Origin: Paenibacillus sabinae T27
GTDB lineage: Bacteria > Bacillota > Bacilli > Paenibacillales > Paenibacillaceae
Direction: 5' to 3'
NCBI RefSeq assembly: GCF_000612505.1
Contig: NZ_CP004078.1
Location: 333,001 to 397,000, forward strand
DNA length: 64,000 bases
The notes under the pieces are model-generated. The model saw only the letters and a list, made by a program, of their open reading frames with translations. It searched no databases and had not been told where the DNA came from. Below are positions 60,225 through 64,000 of this stretch, piece by piece. Made by a program: the position numbers and the translations under genes. The number at the start of each line of letters is the position of its first letter. Positions within the stretch are counted from its first letter, which is position 1.

Positions 60225-60527
60225 CTAGAGCAGCTTGAAGCGGCGAAGCTGATCCCACTGCCCCTCCCGCTTTAGAATTTCCGGCTGCCTGGCTCCGATG
60301 AGGTCAAAGTGGGGGAACGGACGCCGGTTATGGATATATTGCGGAGGCAGATCGTTGTCCCTGCACCAGCCTTCGAGACGGTCCAGATCGCTGCAGCCCA
60401 CCTTGGTTACGGTTGTTACGCCGGGGAAACGGGGATCAAGCCAGTAATGGGTCAGAAAAGCGATCTCCCCGTCCAGGACCGCCTGTTTCCAGCGGTTCAG
60501 TTCTTCTTTTTTTACGCCAAAAGCCAT
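60225..60527 (-). CDS. Conserved protein of unknown function, 100 residues
   Basis: The chosen ATG at 60527 has AAGGATGAG nine bases upstream and gives MAFGVKKEELNRWKQAVLDG, then a Trp/Tyr-rich middle (FLTHYWLDPRFPGVTTVTKV, CSDLDRLEGWCRDNDLPPQY) and HFDLIGARQPEIL. The longer frame to 60818 runs opposite the ywbE-like gene and is not credible. It is rich in conserved-looking aromatic and charged residues, but I know no function for it. It ends three bases after sdaAA, convergent with it. Confidence 0.7.
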   Translation of the reverse strand: MAFGVKKEELNRWKQAVLDGEIAFLTHYWLDPRFPGVTTVTKVGCSDLDRLEGWCRDNDLPPQYIHNRRPFPHFDLIGARQPEILKREGQWDQLRRFKLL

Positions 60528-60635
60528 AGCAGTCTCATCCTTATCTTTAGTAGGTAGCTTAATTATAATCATTTCCGCCGGTTTTGCACCTGCAGGCCGG
60601 AGGGCAAACGTCGATGCGAAAGGAGGACAAGCGGC

Positions 60636-60833
60636 ATGAACGGACAGAGCAGGGCGGATATTCGGCCGGGGCTTGAAGTGGATATCGTGCTGAAGCAGGA
60701 TCAGCCCACGGGCAAGCTGACCCGGGGCACGGTCAAGGACATTTTGACAAATTCGCCCCGCCATCCCCACGGCATCAAGGTGAGGTTGACGAGCGGTCAG
60801 GTCGGAAGGGTCAAGCATATACTGGGTCCGTAA
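60636..60833 (+). CDS. ywbE: YwbE-family small protein (DUF2196)
   Basis: A 65-residue protein with the family pattern IRPGLEVDIVLKQDQPTGKL, VKDILTNSPRHPHGIKVRL and a final QVGRVKHIL. Its fold is a small beta barrel of unknown role. RBS AAAGGAGG lies nine bases before the ATG. It is divergent from the gene at 60225-60527, so both promoters share a 108-base gap. Confidence 0.9.
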   Translation: MNGQSRADIRPGLEVDIVLKQDQPTGKLTRGTVKDILTNSPRHPHGIKVRLTSGQVGRVKHILGP

Positions 60834-60861
60834 TCCGGCGGCTGATTCCCACTAAATCGTG

Positions 60862-60925
60862 AACGCCCCATTCCGCGCAGCGCCAAGCTTGTTGATTTGG
60901 CGGCCTGCCGAAATGGGGCGTTTTC
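60862..60925. terminator. Bidirectional terminator after the ywbE-like gene
   Basis: Arms AACGCCCCATT (60862-60872) and AATGGGGCGTT (60912-60922), with a smaller internal stem and TTTT following. It serves the convergent HNH gene too. Confidence 0.75.
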
Positions 60926-60939
60926 GTTTGGTGTTAACG

Positions 60940-61962
60940 TTAATTACCCATAAATTCGTCGACGTACTGGTCTGCTTTGGCCTGGTTGCACAGATTGCAG
61001 GCGCAGACGCAGTTCACGGGCGTCGTATGCCCTCCCTTGGCGCGGGGCAGCAGATGGTCGATCGTATCGCCGTATAAACCACAGAAATGACACGTATATC
61101 GGTCCCGGGTCAAAATATACCGGCGGAAGTCCTTGTTGCTGAACAACCGGCGAATCGTCCGGCGGTTGACCACGACGGCGGCCTTCTCCCGCACGAGCGT
61201 CACCGCGAGATCGAGGTCGATCTCCTGATGCCAGCGCCGTCCCTTGTCGCTGTAGCCCCGCATTAGAATCATTCCCTGCTTCGAGGGAATGAGCGCCGAG
61301 ACGTCCTCCGGCTCGGGCTTGGGCCAGCGCCGGTGCGGATGGGTCGCCGCCTGCTCCGCCGCACGCGGGCGGGGCTTGGCCGCGCTCTCCGTCGCGGAAG
61401 CATGCGGCTTCCGCTCGGCGGCTGCCGTGCCCCGGGACCGCTTGCGCTTCCGGGGCCCCGGCGGCCGCGACTCCCCGGCGGGGCCAGGCGCGGAAGCGCC
61501 CGCCGCCGGAGCCGGCTGTGCCGCAGCCGCTGCGTCCGGCTCGGGCCGCTCCTTCGCGGCAGGCCGCGCCGGACGCGGGGCCGGCCGGGCAGCTGCGGCC
61601 GTGACGGCGCCGTCCGCAGCCCCGCGCGGGGCCTGGCCGCCGGGAGCCGCTTCAGCGGCGGCGCGGGCGGGCCGCGGAGGCCGGGCCATTGGCGGTGCTA
61701 TGGCCCGGACGGTTACCGGCGCCTTGGCGAGCGCCGTCTCCTGCGGGGCGGAGGCCCGGGCCGCTTCGGCTTCGCGGAGTTTCCGGCACTCCCGGCAGGC
61801 GCCGCGGCGGGAATCCGCCTTGGAGCGTTTGCCAGTCCGCCTCCGGAATTCCGAGAGCGGTTTATACTCAAGGCAGTAAGCGCACTGTTTGGTTGAATGC
61901 TGATCAACGGAAGGAATAGGCATGCTCGAAAGCGGCCGGCCGGAGCCGCCGCCCACTGTCAC
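60940..61962 (-). CDS. HNH endonuclease with N-terminal zinc ribbon and long Ala/Pro linker
   Basis: A 340-residue protein in three parts. Residues 25-62 form a zinc finger (CAYCLEYKPLSEF then CRECRK). Residues 65-225 are an Ala/Pro/Arg-rich low-complexity linker. Residues 230-340 hold a conserved module ending in an HNH nuclease: CHFCG, then TIDHLLPRAKGG (His and Asp of the active site) and NLCNQAK, with two CxxC pairs for zinc. It should cut nucleic acid; no partner gene marks it as restriction or phage function. The start may be GTG 61962 or a later one (ATG 61923). The linker is exceptionally GC-rich. Confidence 0.82.
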   Translation of the reverse strand: MTVGGGSGRPLSSMPIPSVDQHSTKQCAYCLEYKPLSEFRRRTGKRSKADSRRGACRECRKLREAEAARASAPQETALAKAPVTVRAIAPPMARPPRPARAAAEAAPGGQAPRGAADGAVTAAAARPAPRPARPAAKERPEPDAAAAAQPAPAAGASAPGPAGESRPPGPRKRKRSRGTAAAERKPHASATESAAKPRPRAAEQAATHPHRRWPKPEPEDVSALIPSKQGMILMRGYSDKGRRWHQEIDLDLAVTLVREKAAVVVNRRTIRRLFSNKDFRRYILTRDRYTCHFCGLYGDTIDHLLPRAKGGHTTPVNCVCACNLCNQAKADQYVDEFMGN

Positions 61963-62225
61963 CTCTTTTTTAAAATATAAGAAAGAATTGTTAAGAAGGG
62001 CGCTTATCTATTTGTCTTCTTGGACTATAAAATTCCTGAATTGGGCTCAATGATACAAGTATAACGCAAAGTACGGATAATCACACTTTTCATACGCTCC
62101 CCTGATATTGACCGGGTGTAATCGGTGTCTCATCGCAAACCGGAAGGTTTCGTTATAATGAGAGCAAAGGATGACCGCCCGTCTTGCGGGCCGCCCAATT
62201 CAAGTATGGAAGCGGGGAAAAAGGA
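61963..62225. other. Divergent intergenic region
   Basis: 263 bases between the HNH gene and the membrane-protein gene. It is moderately AT-rich. No clear promoter boxes, repeat or RNA was found. Confidence 0.35.
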
Positions 62226-62798
62226 ATGAGTCAACGGGTAAACCGGACGGTGAAGCCGGGCGTGGGATCGGAAGAGAAGGAAGCGGAAAGACGGCCGCCC
62301 TCTGTGCTGTTTCTTTATGTTTTGCAGGCCTTTTTGGGCCTGGGAGCCATCGCCGGAGGGGTGATGCTCATCATCGATCCAAGCGGGAGCATGATGGGGA
62401 TGCCGGCGGATATCGTGCTGAAGCGGTCGCCTTTTTCCGATTATTTATTTCCGGGTATTATCCTGCTGGCGGTGTTCGGATTATTTCCGTTTCTTGTGCT
62501 GTATGGTATGGTCAAAAAACCGCGCTGGGCATGGGCCGACACCCTTACTCCCTTTAAAGAGCTGCATTCCTCCTGGGCGCTATCCTTATATGTGGGATTT
62601 GGCCAGATAATCTGGATCATGGTGGAGACGTACATTATGAACTCGGTCAGCCTCGTGCATGTATTTTATATGAGCCTTGGGCTGCTCATTCAGATTGTGA
62701 CGCTTCTTCCTTCCGTGCAGCGGTTTTTTCTGCTGCCTCCCGGGCGGGGAAGCCATTTGCCGGATCGGGAGGCAGGCAGCTACAAGGTAAACCTGTGA
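62226..62798 (+). CDS. Membrane protein, unknown function
   Basis: A 190-residue protein with four hydrophobic helices (about residues 28-52, 72-95, 115-138 and 140-165) after a charged 25-residue N-terminus. The segment LFPFLVLYGMVKKPRWAWAD is strongly basic and Trp-rich at the membrane edge. I do not recognise the family. ATG at 62226 has AAAAAGGA directly upstream. The frame is open from 62184. Confidence 0.72.
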   Translation: MSQRVNRTVKPGVGSEEKEAERRPPSVLFLYVLQAFLGLGAIAGGVMLIIDPSGSMMGMPADIVLKRSPFSDYLFPGIILLAVFGLFPFLVLYGMVKKPRWAWADTLTPFKELHSSWALSLYVGFGQIIWIMVETYIMNSVSLVHVFYMSLGLLIQIVTLLPSVQRFFLLPPGRGSHLPDREAGSYKVNL

Positions 62799-62851
62799 TA
62801 GACGGGTCTAACGTATAACGCACAGCTATAGATACGATTGGAGATTGTTTT

Positions 62852-63652
62852 ATGGAAGAAATCAAAGGGAATTTAATCACCGTACGGACCCTGGCGGAGG
62901 ATTTCCGGCGTCTTGGCCTGCGCGAAGGGATGACGGTGCTGCTGCATTCTTCGTTCAAATCGCTGGGTAAATGGGTGGCGGGCGGGCCCGTCGCCGTGAT
63001 TCTGGCGCTGGAGGAAGCGCTGGGCGAAGACGGAACGCTCATCATGCCGACACATTCGACCGATCTCACCGATCCTTCGGGCTGGATCAATCCCCCGGTT
63101 CCGAAGGAGTGGTGGGATTCGATCCGGGAGGAGATGCCGCCCTACGATCCCGGGTTGACGCTTCCGCGCGGGATGGGCGTTATACCGGAAACGTTTCGCA
63201 AGCAGACGAGGGTGCGGCGCAGCGGGCATCCGCTCTATTCCTTCGCCGGCTGGGGCAAGCATGCCGATACGGTTACCGCCGGACATGAACTGCCCTACGG
63301 TCTGGGAGACGGATCGCCGCTTGGGCGTCTATACGATCTGGATGGGATGGTGCTGCTGCTCGGTGTAGGGCATTTAAACAACACCTCCATGCATCTTGCA
63401 GAGTACCGTGCCGCTTACCGTGGAAAAAAAGAAGTTGAAGCCGGCGCCCCGATCACCGAGAACGGGACGAGAAGATGGGCGCGGTTTCCCGATCTGGAAT
63501 GGAACTCGGATGATTTCGGCCGCATCGGCGAGGACTTTGAACGGGAAACCGGGCTGGTCCGTCAGGGCCTGGTCGCGGCAGCGCCTGCCAAGCTGATGTC
63601 CCAGCGGGCCGTTGTGGATTATGCCGTACGGTGGCTTGAACAGCGGCGTTAG
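62852..63652 (+). CDS. AAC(3)-family aminoglycoside N-acetyltransferase (YokD-like)
   Basis: A 266-residue protein of the Antibiotic_NAT family: MTVLLHSSFKSLGKWVAGGP, GTLIMPTHSTDLTDP, RRSGHPLYSFAGWGKHADTV and LLLGVGHLNNTSMHLAEYRA are its signatures. Members acetylate the 3-amino group of 2-deoxystreptamine aminoglycosides, but chromosomal YokD-like forms often have weak or different activity. RBS GGAG lies about ten bases before the ATG. It is 53 bases after the membrane-protein gene. Confidence 0.88.
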   Translation: MEEIKGNLITVRTLAEDFRRLGLREGMTVLLHSSFKSLGKWVAGGPVAVILALEEALGEDGTLIMPTHSTDLTDPSGWINPPVPKEWWDSIREEMPPYDPGLTLPRGMGVIPETFRKQTRVRRSGHPLYSFAGWGKHADTVTAGHELPYGLGDGSPLGRLYDLDGMVLLLGVGHLNNTSMHLAEYRAAYRGKKEVEAGAPITENGTRRWARFPDLEWNSDDFGRIGEDFERETGLVRQGLVAAAPAKLMSQRAVVDYAVRWLEQRR

Positions 63653-63688
63653 GCGTTTTCGGCTGCTGAGGCCGACAATCCGCATGGC

Positions 63689-63727
63689 AAAAGGTCCAAC
63701 CGGCTATTCCCGGTTGGACCTTTTTTT
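63689..63727. terminator. Bidirectional terminator before serS end
   Basis: Arms AAAGGTCCAACCGG and CCGGTTGGACCTTT with outward T runs. It lies between the AAC(3) gene and convergent serS. Confidence 0.9.
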
Positions 63728-63832
63728 CAGTGTTAGGCAAGCCGGCGGCGCCCGTCCCGGCCCCGATCATCCCGAACGGATCCCTGGAATGGGGCGGTAA
63801 CCGCCATGGGCCGCCTAACCTCGCGCGCCGTC

Positions 63833-64000
<168 letters not shown>

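Overview
The window is a chromosomal segment of a low-GC-phylum, spore-former-type Gram-positive bacterium, most likely a Paenibacillus or close relative. This is inferred from the moderately GC-rich coding, the strong AGGAGG-type ribosome binding sites with TTG and GTG starts, the SinR/SinI and ComQ/ComX-type regulators, the CsoR-CopZ-CopA copper system, OdhA/OdhB, YezD, YwbE and an S-layer-homology remnant. No rRNA, tRNA, phage, integrase, transposase or CRISPR was seen. The last bases hold the 3' end of serS.

Layout. 0.2-8 kb: an OFA-type MFS transporter, an alpha/beta hydrolase, and the odhA-odhB 2-oxoglutarate dehydrogenase operon, in which odhB carries an apparent frameshift. 8-15 kb: a class I c-di-GMP riboswitch directly before a SinI-like antirepressor gene, a convergent SinR-like repressor, an aldo/keto reductase, a drug-efflux MFS/PadR operon, a membrane GGDEF/HD-GYP protein and a DUF5317 protein with a tiny membrane peptide. 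15-19.4 kb: csoR-copZ, then copA with its own CsoR-type operator, and a nitroreductase. 19.5-23.4 kb: a TPP-riboswitch-controlled thiamine-precursor ABC transporter operon with a MITE-like element inside it. 23.4-28 kb: a CorA-like protein, an unusual Tyr/Pro-rich protein with an LGFP motif, a PNPOx-like protein and an EAL protein. 28-33 kb: a two-component system with a lantibiotic-immunity-type ABC transporter. 33-37 kb: an ArsR/SmtB sensor, a PadR/CPBP pair and a CadA-type P-ATPase. 37-41 kb: an LDH-like enzyme, small membrane proteins and a 6-phosphogluconolactonase. 41-42.3 kb: an orphan comQ-comX-like quorum-sensing pair with a structured leader. 42.3-48.3 kb: a membrane-anchored hydrolase and a sulfate uptake operon with an attenuator-like leader. 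48-56.5 kb: mixed housekeeping genes, a scar of gene fragments and a repeat-rich, gene-free 1.2 kb. 56.5-64 kb: a secreted nucleoside-phosphorylase-like protein, L-serine dehydratase, YwbE, an HNH protein with a long Ala/Pro linker, an AAC(3)-family protein and serS.

The features that deserve most attention are (i) the c-di-GMP riboswitch/sinI-like/sinR-like arrangement, with GGDEF/HD-GYP and EAL proteins close by, (ii) the comQ-comX-like pair without comP-comA, (iii) the broken odhB, (iv) the sulfate-operon leader, and (v) the repeat blocks at 55.6-56.5 kb. All functional statements rest on reading the sequence and on family knowledge; no database search was run.
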